DNA from: JADLGL01 sp050184415
Lineage (GTDB): Bacteria > Pseudomonadota > Alphaproteobacteria > Rhizobiales > Kaistiaceae
Direction of reading: 5' to 3'
Assembly (NCBI GenBank): GCA_050184415.1
Contig: JBFXAJ010000008.1
Span: 67,123 to 131,122, forward strand
DNA: 64,000 nt
In this document: positions 46,954 to 55,141 of the stretch, one piece after another
Layout of the letters: each line of letters opens with the position of its first letter
How positions within the stretch are numbered: the first letter of the stretch is position 1
The notes under the pieces: generated by a model
Database searches by the model: none
The model's input: only the letters and a program-made list of their open reading frames with translations
What the model was told of the DNA's origin: nothing
Position numbers and translations under genes: made by a program

Positions 46954-48006
46954 ATGTCATTCGCAACGAGCGACTTCGCCGCGTTCGGCTGGTCGTCCCA
47001 TTTCCAGGTCCAGCTCGGCGCCGATGAGGCCGGGCTCATTCCCGCCCGCGTCGCTGCCGTCCATCGCAACGGCATCGACGTCATCCATCCCGCCTTCGAG
47101 CGCCGCATCATCGCGGGGTTTGACGCCGACGAAGAGCACCGCCCGACGGTCGGCGACTGGGTTCTCCTCGACCCGAATTTGCAGCGCGTGCGCCGCGTTC
47201 TCGGCCGCCGCAGCCTCTTCAAGCGGAAGGCGGCCGGGACCGATCATCGCGTCCAGCTCATCGCGGCCAATGTCGATACGGTGCTGATCGTCTCGTCCTG
47301 CAACCAGGACTTCAACCCGGCCCGCATCGAGCGCTATCTCGCGCTGGCTCGCGAAGCCGAGGTCGAGCCGATCGTCATTCTCACCAAGGCGGACCTCGCG
47401 GACGATCCGGCCGACTATGCGCGGCGCGCGGCGAAGCTTGCGCCGGGGCTGATGGCCGAAGCCTTCGACGCCCGCGAGCCGGTCGTGTTCGAGCGGCTGT
47501 CGCCGTGGCTGCAAGCGGGGCAGACGATCGCGCTGATGGGCTCGTCCGGCGTCGGGAAGTCGACGCTGGTCAACACGCTCACCGGCGGTCACCTCGCGAC
47601 GCAGGGCATCCGCGATGATGACGCCAAGGGCCGGCACACCACGACCGCGCGCTCGCTCCACCGCCTGCCGGGCGGCGCCTGGCTGGTCGACATGCCCGGG
47701 ATGCGCGAGATCCAACTCGCCGACGCCGGGGAGGGCATCGGCGGCCTGTTCGCCGACATCGTCGAGCTCGAAGGAAGCTGCCGCTTCTCGAACTGCCGGC
47801 ACGACACCGAGCCGGGATGCGCGGTCCGGGCCGCGCTCGACGAGGGAACGCTCGATCCGGCCCGCCTCGCGCGCTACCGGAAACTCCAGCGCGAGGACGC
47901 GGTGAACAGCGCGACGCTCGCCGAGCGGCGGGCGCAGAGCCGCGCCTTCGGCAAGATGGCCAAGGCGGTGATGGCAGGGAAGCGGCGGCGGCTGGGGCTC
48001 GAATAG
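46954..48006 (+). CDS. rsgA: Ribosome small-subunit GTPase RsgA
   Basis: 350 residues. Circularly permuted GTPase: TKADL (G4) comes before the P-loop SSGVGKSTLVNTL and the DMPGMRE switch. The C-terminal zinc site includes CRFSNCRHDTEPGC. It has an N-terminal OB-like domain. It tests 30S subunits late in assembly. Start ATG 46954 (MSFATSDF...) is preferred to 46903. Confidence 0.93.
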   Translation: MSFATSDFAAFGWSSHFQVQLGADEAGLIPARVAAVHRNGIDVIHPAFERRIIAGFDADEEHRPTVGDWVLLDPNLQRVRRVLGRRSLFKRKAAGTDHRVQLIAANVDTVLIVSSCNQDFNPARIERYLALAREAEVEPIVILTKADLADDPADYARRAAKLAPGLMAEAFDAREPVVFERLSPWLQAGQTIALMGSSGVGKSTLVNTLTGGHLATQGIRDDDAKGRHTTTARSLHRLPGGAWLVDMPGMREIQLADAGEGIGGLFADIVELEGSCRFSNCRHDTEPGCAVRAALDEGTLDPARLARYRKLQREDAVNSATLAERRAQSRAFGKMAKAVMAGKRRRLGLE

Positions 48007-48026
48007 GGTCGGGTCTCGCGGCCGGC

Positions 48027-48076
48027 TTGACTCGTCCGTAAGTACACACTAACGGTAAGTCATGACTAACGTTAGT
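48027..48076 (+). promoter_or_regulatory. Candidate promoter and operator of the arsR-like operon
   Basis: TTGACT at 48027-48032 with TAACGG at 48050-48055 (17-base spacing) is a possible promoter. ACTAACGGTAAGT (48048-48060) overlaps the -10, and a perfect 12-base palindrome ACTAACGTTAGT (48065-48076) lies over codons 2-5. A second palindrome AGTCATGACT spans the start codon. This fits ArsR-type autorepression. Confidence 0.5.
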
Positions 48077-48397
48077 GGCGCGCTGAACGCCCTCGGCGAC
48101 ACCACCCGCCGCTCGATCTTCGAGCGGCTGGCGGGTGCGCCCATGACGGTCGGCGACCTCGCGAAGGAGCTGCCGGTCTCGCGGCCGGCGGTGTCGCAGC
48201 ATCTCAAGGTGCTGAAGGACGCGGGCCTGGTCATCGACCGGGCCGACGGAACGCGGCGCATCTACGCCATCGATCCGGCCGGGCTCGGCGCGATCCGCGC
48301 CTGGCTCGACCGGTTCTGGGACGCCCAGCTCGCCGCTTTCAAGGACGAGGCCGAACGCGTCGCTGCCGCCGCAAAGAAGGAGGACCCAAAGCCGTGA
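48062..48397 (+). CDS. ArsR-family winged-helix regulator
   Basis: 111 residues. Recognition helix region LAKELPVSRPAVSQHLKVLK DAGLV and wing DGTRRIYAID. No Cys pair for metal sensing is visible, so it is not a typical arsenic sensor. ArsR proteins coupled to SRPBCC proteins usually repress their own operon. Its stop overlaps the next gene. Confidence 0.9.
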   Translation: MTNVSGALNALGDTTRRSIFERLAGAPMTVGDLAKELPVSRPAVSQHLKVLKDAGLVIDRADGTRRIYAIDPAGLGAIRAWLDRFWDAQLAAFKDEAERVAAAAKKEDPKP

Positions 48398-48897
48398 CCA
48401 ATCCCGCCGCTTCGCGCACCATTTCGCCGGCCCCGGTCCGCAAGATCTTCCGGGTCGAGGCGCCCCTCGCCATCGCCTTCGACGTGTTCGTCAGGATGGG
48501 CCGATGGTCCAACCCGACCCACACGCTCCTCGGCAAGGCGCTGGCCGACGTCGTGATCGAGCCGCGGGCCGGCGGGCGCTGGTACGAGAAGGCGGTGGAT
48601 GGGAGCGAATGCGACTGGGGCAAGGTGCTCGCCTTCGACCCGCCGCGTCGTCTTCTTCTGGCGTGGCAGATCGACGGCGCCTGGCAGTACAACAAGGACC
48701 TCCTGACCGAGGTCGAGGTCCGGTTCCGGCCCGACGGCGACAACGCTACGACGGTCGAGTTCGAGCACCGCAATCTCGAGCGCTATGGCGACGTCGCCGA
48801 GGAGGTGCGGGCGTCCCTCGACGCCGAGGACGGCTGGACCGGCGACCTCGCGAAGTACGCGGCGCTCGCCGCGGCCGCCGCCGGCAGCGCTCGCTGA
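48394..48897 (+). CDS. SRPBCC (AHSA1-like) protein
   Basis: 167 residues. KIFRVEAPLAIAFDVFVRMG then VIEPRAGGRWYEKAVDGSEC and VLAFDPPRRLLLAWQIDGAW, the AHSA1/SRPBCC hot-dog-like ligand-binding fold. Ligand unknown. GTG start overlaps the arsR-like stop; the pair is a recurrent regulator-effector unit. Confidence 0.85.
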   Translation: MTNPAASRTISPAPVRKIFRVEAPLAIAFDVFVRMGRWSNPTHTLLGKALADVVIEPRAGGRWYEKAVDGSECDWGKVLAFDPPRRLLLAWQIDGAWQYNKDLLTEVEVRFRPDGDNATTVEFEHRNLERYGDVAEEVRASLDAEDGWTGDLAKYAALAAAAAGSAR

Positions 48898-48908
48898 GGG
48901 AGATACGG

Positions 48909-49229
48909 ATGGCCGTCTTCTTCTTCCGCCTCACGCCGCCGCGCCCGACCTTTCCGGGCGACATGACCGACGCGGAAGCCGCGGCGATGCAGGCGCATTT
49001 CGGCTATTGGGCCGACCTCTGCGCCCGCGGTTCCGCGGTCGCCTACGGCCCGGTGCCGGAGGGTGCCGGCGCCTGGGGGCCTGCCGTGATCGAGGCCACG
49101 GACCAGGCGGAGGCCGCGGCCATCGTCGCCGGCGACCCGGCCGTCCGATCCGGGCTCGGCTTCACCACGGATCTCGTGGCGATGCCGGATGCGTTGATCC
49201 GTCCGCGCGCGGCGGCGAAGGCGGCGTAG
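48909..49229 (+). CDS. YciI-like protein
   Basis: 106 residues. Start MAVFFFRLTPPRPTFPGDMT then HFGYWADLCARGSAVAYGPV and AAAIVAGDPAVRSGLGFTTD, matching the YCII-related dimeric alpha-beta barrel. Function unknown; such proteins often accompany SRPBCC genes. It starts 11 bases after the previous stop with GGGAGA before it. Confidence 0.82.
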   Translation: MAVFFFRLTPPRPTFPGDMTDAEAAAMQAHFGYWADLCARGSAVAYGPVPEGAGAWGPAVIEATDQAEAAAIVAGDPAVRSGLGFTTDLVAMPDALIRPRAAAKAA

Positions 49230-49301
49230 GGACGGTGCCTTCCGGAGAGGACGGCGAGACCTCTCGACAGCGCTCGATCGCCCGCGGCACGGCGTCTTGC
49301 C

Positions 49302-49766
49302 TCACCCCACGAGCAGCTTCAGCAACGCCGGCACGATCGGCTTCTGGCCGGGCAGCAGCTTCTCGACCGCGCGTTGCGGATCGAACCAGTCGGCCCGATC
49401 GGCCTCGAGAAACTCCTGCAGCTTCCCGGAGCGCGGCGGCCATTCCATCTTGAAGCTGTTGCTCCTGAAACCGGCGAGGTCGAAGTCGCCTTCGACGGCG
49501 TAGGGCACCACCACCTTGCCGCCGGGCTGGCGGAAGCGGCCGAGCTCCATCGCCGGCCCGTCGGCCACGCCCCCGGTCTCCTCGCCGAACTCCCGCCGCG
49601 CCGCCGCCAGCTCCTCCTCGCCGGGATTGATGATCCCCTTCGGGATCGACCAGGCGTCGAGATCCTTCTTGGCCCAGAACGGTCCGCCGGGATGGATGAG
49701 CAGCATCTCCACCGCAGCAGGCGAGGGGCGGCGGTAGAGGAGGATGCCGGTGCTGACGGTGGCCAT
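49302..49766 (-). CDS. NUDIX hydrolase
   Basis: 154 residues. Complete Nudix box from Gly44 to Gly65 (GIINPGEEELAAARREFGEE plus TG), with R58-E59 and E62-E63 as metal ligands. N-terminal STGILLYRR and KKDLDAWSIPKG. It hydrolyses nucleoside-diphosphate-linked compounds; the substrate is not clear. Convergent with the YciI-like gene. Confidence 0.88.
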   Translation of the reverse strand: MATVSTGILLYRRPSPAAVEMLLIHPGGPFWAKKDLDAWSIPKGIINPGEEELAAARREFGEETGGVADGPAMELGRFRQPGGKVVVPYAVEGDFDLAGFRSNSFKMEWPPRSGKLQEFLEADRADWFDPQRAVEKLLPGQKPIVPALLKLLVG

Positions 49767-49825
49767 GCGGTGGCGGAGTTCGCTTCGGGTCGGGCGGTGA
49801 GACTAGCGCGCCGACGGCGCGGCGG

Positions 49826-50353
49826 TCACCGCGCTGCGCTGTACTCGTTGGCGCGCTGGAAGGCGACGAGGTCGAGGACGAGGCTCGCCTTCGGGCCGCC
49901 GATGATGGTCAGCAGGGTGTGGACCTGCCCGCGATGATGGGTCTGGTGGTTGAAGAAATGGGCCAGCGCTTCCTGCAGCGGCTGGACGATGGTCCGGTCC
50001 GGGGTGCTGATCGGCGCGTAGCGGATTTCGGCGGCGAGGCGCGCATCGTCGAGGCCGGCGACGAAGGCGATGATCCGGTCGTCCTCGGTCTGGCGGGCGG
50101 CGTCGAGGCTCGCGAAGTCGTCGTGGAGGATCGTATCGAGCGTTGGCGCCGTGACGCCTTCGCCGGTGAAGCGGCGGAGCCAGATGCGGTCGGCGACGAG
50201 GAGATGGTTCAGCGTGCGGTGGACCGAGCCGAAGAACGCGCCGTGATCGGCGCGATAGTCGGCATCGGGAAGGGCGCCCGCAGCCGCATAGGCCTTGCGG
50301 TTGGCCCAGCGGTTGTAGGCCGCGAACATGCGGAAATGGGAGAGCATGGTCAT
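49826..50353 (-). CDS. DinB family protein
   Basis: 175 residues, a four-helix bundle with metal-site His residues in TLNHLLVADRIWLRRF and in FFNHQTHHRGQ. Start MTMLSHFRMFAAYNRWANRK is typical. DinB proteins are putative thiol-dependent enzymes, some damage-inducible. Start 50353; the upstream part of the frame lies in repeat DNA. Confidence 0.85.
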   Translation of the reverse strand: MTMLSHFRMFAAYNRWANRKAYAAAGALPDADYRADHGAFFGSVHRTLNHLLVADRIWLRRFTGEGVTAPTLDTILHDDFASLDAARQTEDDRIIAFVAGLDDARLAAEIRYAPISTPDRTIVQPLQEALAHFFNHQTHHRGQVHTLLTIIGGPKASLVLDLVAFQRANEYSAAR

Positions 50354-50468
50354 GGCGGCTGTGTAGCCGGCGGCCGAGGCGCAGCCAATTGGCGGTTGAT
50401 GCAGACCTGATCCGAGCCGCAGCATTCGCGGCGCTGCCGGTTCTGGAGAAACGACGGGCGCCAGCATT

Positions 50469-50593
50469 CTCCCTCGCCCCGCAAAGCGGGGAGAGGGCGG
50501 GGGGTGAGGGGCCTCTTGGCGCGAACTCAGTGCCCGCGGCGTGCCCCTCATCCGGCCCTTCGGGCCACCTTCTCCCCGCGCGCGGGGAGAAGG
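50469..50593. repeat. Palindromic repeat, family B copy 2 (inverted)
   Basis: Left stem CTCCCTCGCCCCGC...GCGGGGAGAGGG (50469-50497), then GGGGTGAGGGGCC, then CCCCTCATCCGGCCCTTCGG and a stem CTTCTCCCCG-CGCG-CGGGGAGAAG. This is the reverse-orientation match of 22815-22940. It lies in the 288-base gap between DinB and katA. Confidence 0.7.
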
Positions 50594-50641
50594 ACGAGGA
50601 TGTGGCTCGGCGGTGCTTTTCTCGCGACCGCCGTACGTCGT

Positions 50642-52150
50642 CTACTCCGCGGCCGCCTGCGAATCGTCCGGCATCATCTGCTGCTGCGCCGTCTCCGCCG
50701 CGTGGCGGCGATCCATGTGTGCCAGGGCTTCACGGACGCCGGCGCCATAGTCGGCGTGGATCTTGTCGAAATGCGCGAGCTGGCGCTCGGAGATCTCCTT
50801 CGGGATGCCCCACATCGCTTCGGCGAGGTTCAGGAACAGCCGGTCGCGCTGGGCGCTGTTGAACAGCTCGAAGAGGGCGCGCGGCTGCCGGTAGTCGTCA
50901 TTGTCGTCGCGGTGGTTGTAGCGGTCCGCGGCGCCCGAGATCGGCAGCGGCGGTTCCTTGGCGGATGGCTCCTGCACCGGGCCGCCGAACGAGTTCGGCT
51001 CGTAATAGGCGTCCGGGTTGGGGTTGTTGGGGAAGAATCGCATCGGCCCGTCCTTGTGGTAGTGCGCCGCGCCCGAGCGTGGGGCGTTCACCGGCAGCGC
51101 CTCGTAATGCGTGCCGAGGCGGTAGCGGTGGGCGTCGGCATAGGAGAAGACGCGGGCCTGGAGCATCTTGTCGGGCGAGTAGCCGATGCCGGGCACTTTG
51201 TTCGAGGGCGAGAAGGCGGCCTGCTCGATCTCGGCGAAGTAGTTGTCCGGATTCCTGTTGAGCTCCAGCACGCCGATGTCGATCGGCGGATAGTCGCCAT
51301 GCGGCCAGACTTTCGTCAGGTCGAACGGGTTGTACCAGTGCTTGCCGACGTCGCTCTCCGGCATGATCTGGACCTGCACCTTCCAGCGCGGGAAGTCGCC
51401 CTTCTCGATCGAGGTGAAGAGGTCCTCCTGGGTGGACTCGCGGGTTCGGCCGACGATCTCGGTCGCCTCGTGGTTGGTCCAGTGCTTGTGGCCCTGCTGG
51501 GTCTTGAAGTGGAATTTCACCCACACCCGCTCGTTGGCCGCGTTGATCAGCGAATAGGTGTGCGAGCCATATCCGTTGATGTGGCGCGCCGAGATCGGCA
51601 GGCCGCGGTCGGAGAAGAGGATCGTGATCTGGTGGAGGCTCTCGGGCGACAGCGACCAGAAATCCCACATCGCCGTCGGCGAGCGCATGTTGGTCCGCGG
51701 ATGGCGCTTCTGGGTGTGGATGAAGTCCGGGAATTTGTAGGGATCGCGGATGAAGAACACGGGCGTGTTGTTGCCGACGAGGTCCCAGTTGCCTTCGGGC
51801 GTGTAGAACTTCAGCGCGAAGCCGCGGACGTCGCGCTCCGCGTCCGCCGCGCCGAGCTCGCCGGCGACGGTCGAGAAGCGCGCCAGCATCGGGGTCACCG
51901 CGCCGGGCTGCAGCACCTTCGCCTTGGTGTACTGCGAGATGTCGCCGGTGATGGTCAGCGTGCCATAGGCGCCCCAGCCCTTGGCGTGGACCGGGCGCTC
52001 CGGAATGCGCTCGCGGTTCTGGTGCGCGAGCTTCTCGATGAGCTGATAGTCCTCGAGCAGCACCGGGCCCAGCGGGCCTGCGGTGAGCGTGTTCTGGTTG
52101 TCCGGAACCGGCGCGCCGCCGGTGGTGGTGAGCGTGGGTTTGTCCGCCAT
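50642..52150 (-). CDS. katA: Catalase (monofunctional, clade 3)
   Basis: 502 residues. Catalytic His55 in RPVHAKGWGAYGTL, Asn128 in VGNNTPVFFIRDP, and haem-ligand Tyr337 in RVFSYADAHRYRLG. It breaks down hydrogen peroxide in the cytoplasm. Length fits the small-subunit type. It is divergent from oxyR, its expected activator, with a 128-base gap; a ribosome-binding AAGGAGGG lies before the ATG. Confidence 0.96.
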   Translation of the reverse strand: MADKPTLTTTGGAPVPDNQNTLTAGPLGPVLLEDYQLIEKLAHQNRERIPERPVHAKGWGAYGTLTITGDISQYTKAKVLQPGAVTPMLARFSTVAGELGAADAERDVRGFALKFYTPEGNWDLVGNNTPVFFIRDPYKFPDFIHTQKRHPRTNMRSPTAMWDFWSLSPESLHQITILFSDRGLPISARHINGYGSHTYSLINAANERVWVKFHFKTQQGHKHWTNHEATEIVGRTRESTQEDLFTSIEKGDFPRWKVQVQIMPESDVGKHWYNPFDLTKVWPHGDYPPIDIGVLELNRNPDNYFAEIEQAAFSPSNKVPGIGYSPDKMLQARVFSYADAHRYRLGTHYEALPVNAPRSGAAHYHKDGPMRFFPNNPNPDAYYEPNSFGGPVQEPSAKEPPLPISGAADRYNHRDDNDDYRQPRALFELFNSAQRDRLFLNLAEAMWGIPKEISERQLAHFDKIHADYGAGVREALAHMDRRHAAETAQQQMMPDDSQAAAE

Positions 52151-52265
52151 CTGAACCCTCCTTGCTTGTCGGCCCCATCATGCGGGAGCCGCTTCGGTCA
52201 CGGTTTGACCCAGCGCAATGTCAGAGCCGCCCGATAATTACCAATCGTATTCGGTACGTCCGGTG

Positions 52266-52280
52266 ATAGGATTTGCCTAT
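52266..52280 (+). promoter_or_regulatory. OxyR-like operator half-site at the oxyR start
   Basis: ATAGGATTTGCCTAT matches the OxyR core ATAG-N7-CTAT exactly and overlaps the oxyR start codon. The neighbouring half-site at the expected spacing (52244-52258) is weak. Occupancy here would block oxyR translation or transcription, fitting autorepression, while katA is activated from the other side. Confidence 0.5.
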
Positions 52281-53169
52281 GATCACGACGCGACAGCTCC
52301 GCTATTTCGACGCGCTGGTGCGCCACGGCCATTTCGGCCGGGCCGCGGATGCGGTCGGCGTCAGCCAGCCGGCGCTCTCCACGCAGATCCGCGAGCTGGA
52401 AGCGTTCCTCGGCGGGCCGCTCCTCGAGCGTGGTTCGGTCGATCATCGGCTGACGCCGCTCGGAACCGAGGTCGCGGAGCGGACGGCGTCGATCCTGGCC
52501 GCGCTCCGCGACCTCGAGGAGGTCGGGCGCGGCAGGGCCGGCATGCTCAGCGGGCCGCTGCGGCTCGGCGTGATCCCCTCGATCGCGCCCTATCTGCTGC
52601 CGCGCCTCCTGCCGCTCCTCCAGGAGCGCCACCCCGCGCTCCGGCTCACATTGCGCGAAGCGGTGACGGCGGTGCTGGTCGAGGAGCTGAAGTCGGGGGC
52701 GCTCGATGCGATCGTCGTCAGCGTCCCGCTCGGTGATCCGGCGCTCGCGGAGCGCGCCGCCGCCGAGGACCGCTTCCTCCTCGCGGTGCCGTCGGCCTCA
52801 CCTCTGGCCCGGCTCGAGCGCGCAACGGCGGACCTCGTTGATGCCGATGAATTGCTGCTCCTCGCCGATGGCCATTGCCTCCGCGACCAGGCTCTCGCGG
52901 TCTGCCGCCGCATCGACCCTAACCGGTTGCGCGGTTTTGGCGCGACGAGCCTGACGACGATCCTGCAACTGGTCGCGGCGGGACAGGGGATCACATTGTT
53001 GCCGGAAGTGGCGGCCGACGAAGGCGTCCGCGCCGATCCGCGCCTGAAGCTGTTGCCGTTCCGCGATCCACAGCCCGGCCGCGTCATCGGGCTTGCCTGG
53101 CGGAAGGGCTCGCCGCGGCAGCGCGACTTCGCCGCGCTTACGGAACGGATCGGGGAAGCGCTGCGCTGA
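52279..53169 (+). CDS. oxyR: Peroxide-sensing LysR regulator OxyR
   Basis: 296 residues. N-terminal LysR helix-turn-helix (GRAADAVGVSQPALSTQIRE). The redox pair Cys200 and Cys209 in LADGHCLRDQALAVCRRIDP matches Cys199/Cys208 of E. coli OxyR, so it should form a disulfide on peroxide. It is divergent from katA. ATG 52279 is preferred to the TTG at 52273. Confidence 0.94.
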   Translation: MITTRQLRYFDALVRHGHFGRAADAVGVSQPALSTQIRELEAFLGGPLLERGSVDHRLTPLGTEVAERTASILAALRDLEEVGRGRAGMLSGPLRLGVIPSIAPYLLPRLLPLLQERHPALRLTLREAVTAVLVEELKSGALDAIVVSVPLGDPALAERAAAEDRFLLAVPSASPLARLERATADLVDADELLLLADGHCLRDQALAVCRRIDPNRLRGFGATSLTTILQLVAAGQGITLLPEVAADEGVRADPRLKLLPFRDPQPGRVIGLAWRKGSPRQRDFAALTERIGEALR

Positions 53170-53172
53170 GCG

Positions 53173-53382
53173 TCAGCTCACCCGGTCTTCGGGGCGGTCA
53201 TTGGCGTTGCTGAGGTCGAGGCACACCATGTCGAGAAGGTGCGCGCTCAGCGGGAGATTGAGGCGGCGGGCGTCGTCGCGGGCGCGGGCGACCCGGATCA
53301 GCAGGCTCTCAACGTTCGAACTTCCGGCGGCATTGCCATGCCCGTCGACGCCATCTGCCATCGTCGCGTCATCTCCGACCAT
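53173..53382 (-). CDS. Possible small hypothetical protein
   Basis: 69 residues from ATG 53382. The second half (SLLIRVARARDDARRLNLPL then SAHLLDMVCLDLSNAND) has a helical, protein-like pattern and good codon use. The N-terminal third is weaker, and ATG 53361 is an alternative start. It is convergent with oxyR, three bases from its stop. I do not recognise the family. Confidence 0.45.
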   Translation of the reverse strand: MVGDDATMADGVDGHGNAAGSSNVESLLIRVARARDDARRLNLPLSAHLLDMVCLDLSNANDRPEDRVS

Positions 53383-53555
53383 GTCCACAATGAGCAATCA
53401 CGATTGTTAGCGATGCTCACGATAACAGGTGAATCACCCAGTCACAGTCAACATGACGCGAGCGTGAAGCGGTCCGCAGCGCCGCCTCGGCTTGTTCGTG
53501 ACGGCGGCGCTGGCTAAGACAGCCCGCCAAAAACGCGAGAGAGATCGAGGACCCG

Positions 53556-53978
53556 ATGGCCGTTGAGCGTACCTTTTCGATGATCAAGCCGGACGCGACC
53601 CGGAAGAACCTCACCGGCAAGATCACGGCCAAGCTCGAGGAAGCGGGCCTCCGCGTCGTTGCCTCGAAGCGGGTGTGGATGAGCCGGGCGCAGGCCGAAG
53701 GCTTCTACGCCGTCCACCGCGAGCGCGGCTTCTTCGGCGAGCTCGTCGCCTTCATGTCGTCCGGCCCGACCGTGGTCCAGGTGCTCGAGGGCGAGAATGC
53801 CGTCCTCAAGAACCGCGAGATCATGGGCGCCACCGACCCCGCAAAGGCGGCGGAGGGCACCATCCGCAAGGAATTCGCGGATTCGATCGGCGAGAACGCC
53901 GTCCACGGCTCCGACGCGCCGGAAACCGCGAAGCAGGAGATCGCGTACTGGTTCTCAGAGACCGAGATCGTCGGGTAG
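53556..53978 (+). CDS. ndk: Nucleoside diphosphate kinase
   Basis: 140 residues, full length. Start AVERTFSMIKPDATRKNLTG and phosphohistidine His117 in IGENAVHGSDAPETA. It balances nucleoside triphosphate pools. A GAGAGATCGAGGA ribosome-binding region precedes the ATG. Followed by repeat DNA, convergent with moaE. Confidence 0.97.
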   Translation: MAVERTFSMIKPDATRKNLTGKITAKLEEAGLRVVASKRVWMSRAQAEGFYAVHRERGFFGELVAFMSSGPTVVQVLEGENAVLKNREIMGATDPAKAAEGTIRKEFADSIGENAVHGSDAPETAKQEIAYWFSETEIVG

Positions 53979-54053
53979 CGCTGGCGGCTGACAAGAGCGG
54001 GGCTTGAGGTCCGTCGGCCAGCCCTGCCGGACTCCATGGTACGTTCCACTTGA

Positions 54054-54204
54054 ACCTCCCCCTGGTGGGGAGGTCGAACGGGCGAAGCCCGTTCGGGTGG
54101 GGGGCTGGGACCATCGATAGGCATTGGCGCCGCCGAGCCGCCGTCCCCCCACCGAAGCTTGCTCCTTGCAGTCGCAACCTTCCGCCTCCCCACGAGGGAG
54201 AGGC
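54054..54204. repeat. MITE-like palindromic repeat, family A copy 2
   Basis: Perfect stem ACCTCCCCCTGGTGGGGAGG-T (54054-54074), then a perfect hairpin CGAACGGGC-GAA-GCCCGTTCG (54075-54095), then CCCCACCGAAGCTTGCTCCT, and a terminal stem GCCTCCCC...GGGAGAGGC (54184-54204). The layout and the GAAGCTTGCTCCTTGC unit match the copy at 14462-14626. It lies in the 374-base gap between ndk and moaE. Confidence 0.75.
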
Positions 54205-54271
54205 TCAAGCGGAGAGCGGGGATCGCTTGTGTGCCCGACTTCGTCCGTCCTCCCGTCAACCTCCGCTTTGA

Positions 54272-54320
54272 ACTTCCCCTGGTGGGGAAGTCGAGCGGGC
54301 GGAGCCCGTTCGGGTGGGGG
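54272..54320. repeat. Half copy of the family A repeat
   Basis: ACTTCCCCTGGTGGGGAAGT is followed by CGAGCGGGC...GCCCGTTCG and GGGTGGGG. This repeats the left half of the preceding element, about 215 bases away in direct orientation, without the right half. Confidence 0.65.
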
Positions 54321-54352
54321 CTGACCTCCGCTGCGAGACCGCAGCGCCGGGC

Positions 54353-54880
54353 TCACGCTTCAGACGCGCGGCCCTTGTCTCGCCCGAACGTGATGCCCTC
54401 CGCTGCGCCCTCGGTCCATTGCTGCCTCCGCGCGTCGTCTTTCGTATGAGCCGCCACCCAGCGGCTCTGCGACCCGTCGGCCGGAAGCTCCTTCTTCCAG
54501 AAGGGGGCGTCGGTCTTGAGGAAATCCATCACGAATTGCGCGGCGTGGAAGGCCGCCTCGCGATGCGTTGAGGCAGCCAGAACCAGGACGATGGGGTCGC
54601 CAACCGGGATCGTCCCGTGGCGATGGATGATCGTCATCGCGTGAAGGTGCCAGCGTGCGGCCGCGTCCGCGGCGATGCGGCGGAGCTCGTCTTCGGCCAT
54701 GCCCGGGAAATGCTCGATCTCGAGGGCGCGGAGGCTGCCGGCCTCGTCGCGGCACAGGCCGAGGAAGCTGACGACGGCGCCGATCCGGCGTGATCCGCCG
54801 GTGATGGCGGCGGTCTCCGCGGCGACGTCGAAGGTCTCGGCGCGGACCGCGACGCGGATGGTCGGGGCGGGCGCAGACAT
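54353..54880 (-). CDS. moaE: Molybdopterin synthase catalytic subunit
   Basis: 175 residues. GAVVSFLGLCRDE and ALEIEHFPGMAEDEL start the family pattern; IIHRHGTIPVGDPIVLV is typical, and Lys122 and Lys129 (FLKTDAPFWKKE) match the active-site lysines. It converts precursor Z to molybdopterin using sulfur from MoaD. It follows moaD by 9 bases. Confidence 0.94.
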   Translation of the reverse strand: MSAPAPTIRVAVRAETFDVAAETAAITGGSRRIGAVVSFLGLCRDEAGSLRALEIEHFPGMAEDELRRIAADAAARWHLHAMTIIHRHGTIPVGDPIVLVLAASTHREAAFHAAQFVMDFLKTDAPFWKKELPADGSQSRWVAAHTKDDARRQQWTEGAAEGITFGRDKGRASEA

Positions 54881-54889
54881 CGCCCGGCC

Positions 54890-55141
54890 TCAGCCGCCCG
54901 TCATCGGCGGGAACAGCGCCGCTTCCTGTGCGCCGCCGAGCGGCTTCTCGGGCCTCGCATGGACGCGGTCGAGCGCGACGCGGACACCGGTGCCCTCGCC
55001 GAGTGCGAACTCGTAGCGAGGGCCGCGGGTGCGCAGCCACGTGACGAGGTCCGCGACCGTCACGACGTCGCCGGGGATCGCAATCTCCTCCTCGCCGATG
55101 CCGATGCCTTCGCGCACCGCCGCGAAGTAGCGGAACCTCAC
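54890..55141 (-). CDS. moaD: Molybdopterin synthase sulfur carrier subunit
   Basis: 83 residues, ubiquitin-like. Start VRFRYFAAVREGIGIGEEEI and C-terminal AALFPPMTGG, the Gly-Gly end that is thiocarboxylated. GTG start overlaps the pgsA stop (GTGA). Pair with moaE. Confidence 0.93.
   Translation of the reverse strand: MRFRYFAAVREGIGIGEEEIAIPGDVVTVADLVTWLRTRGPRYEFALGEGTGVRVALDRVHARPEKPLGGAQEAALFPPMTGG

Noticed and set aside
50504..52237. A 577-residue plus-strand frame opposite katA
   Set aside because: Antisense to a full-length catalase with intact active-site residues.
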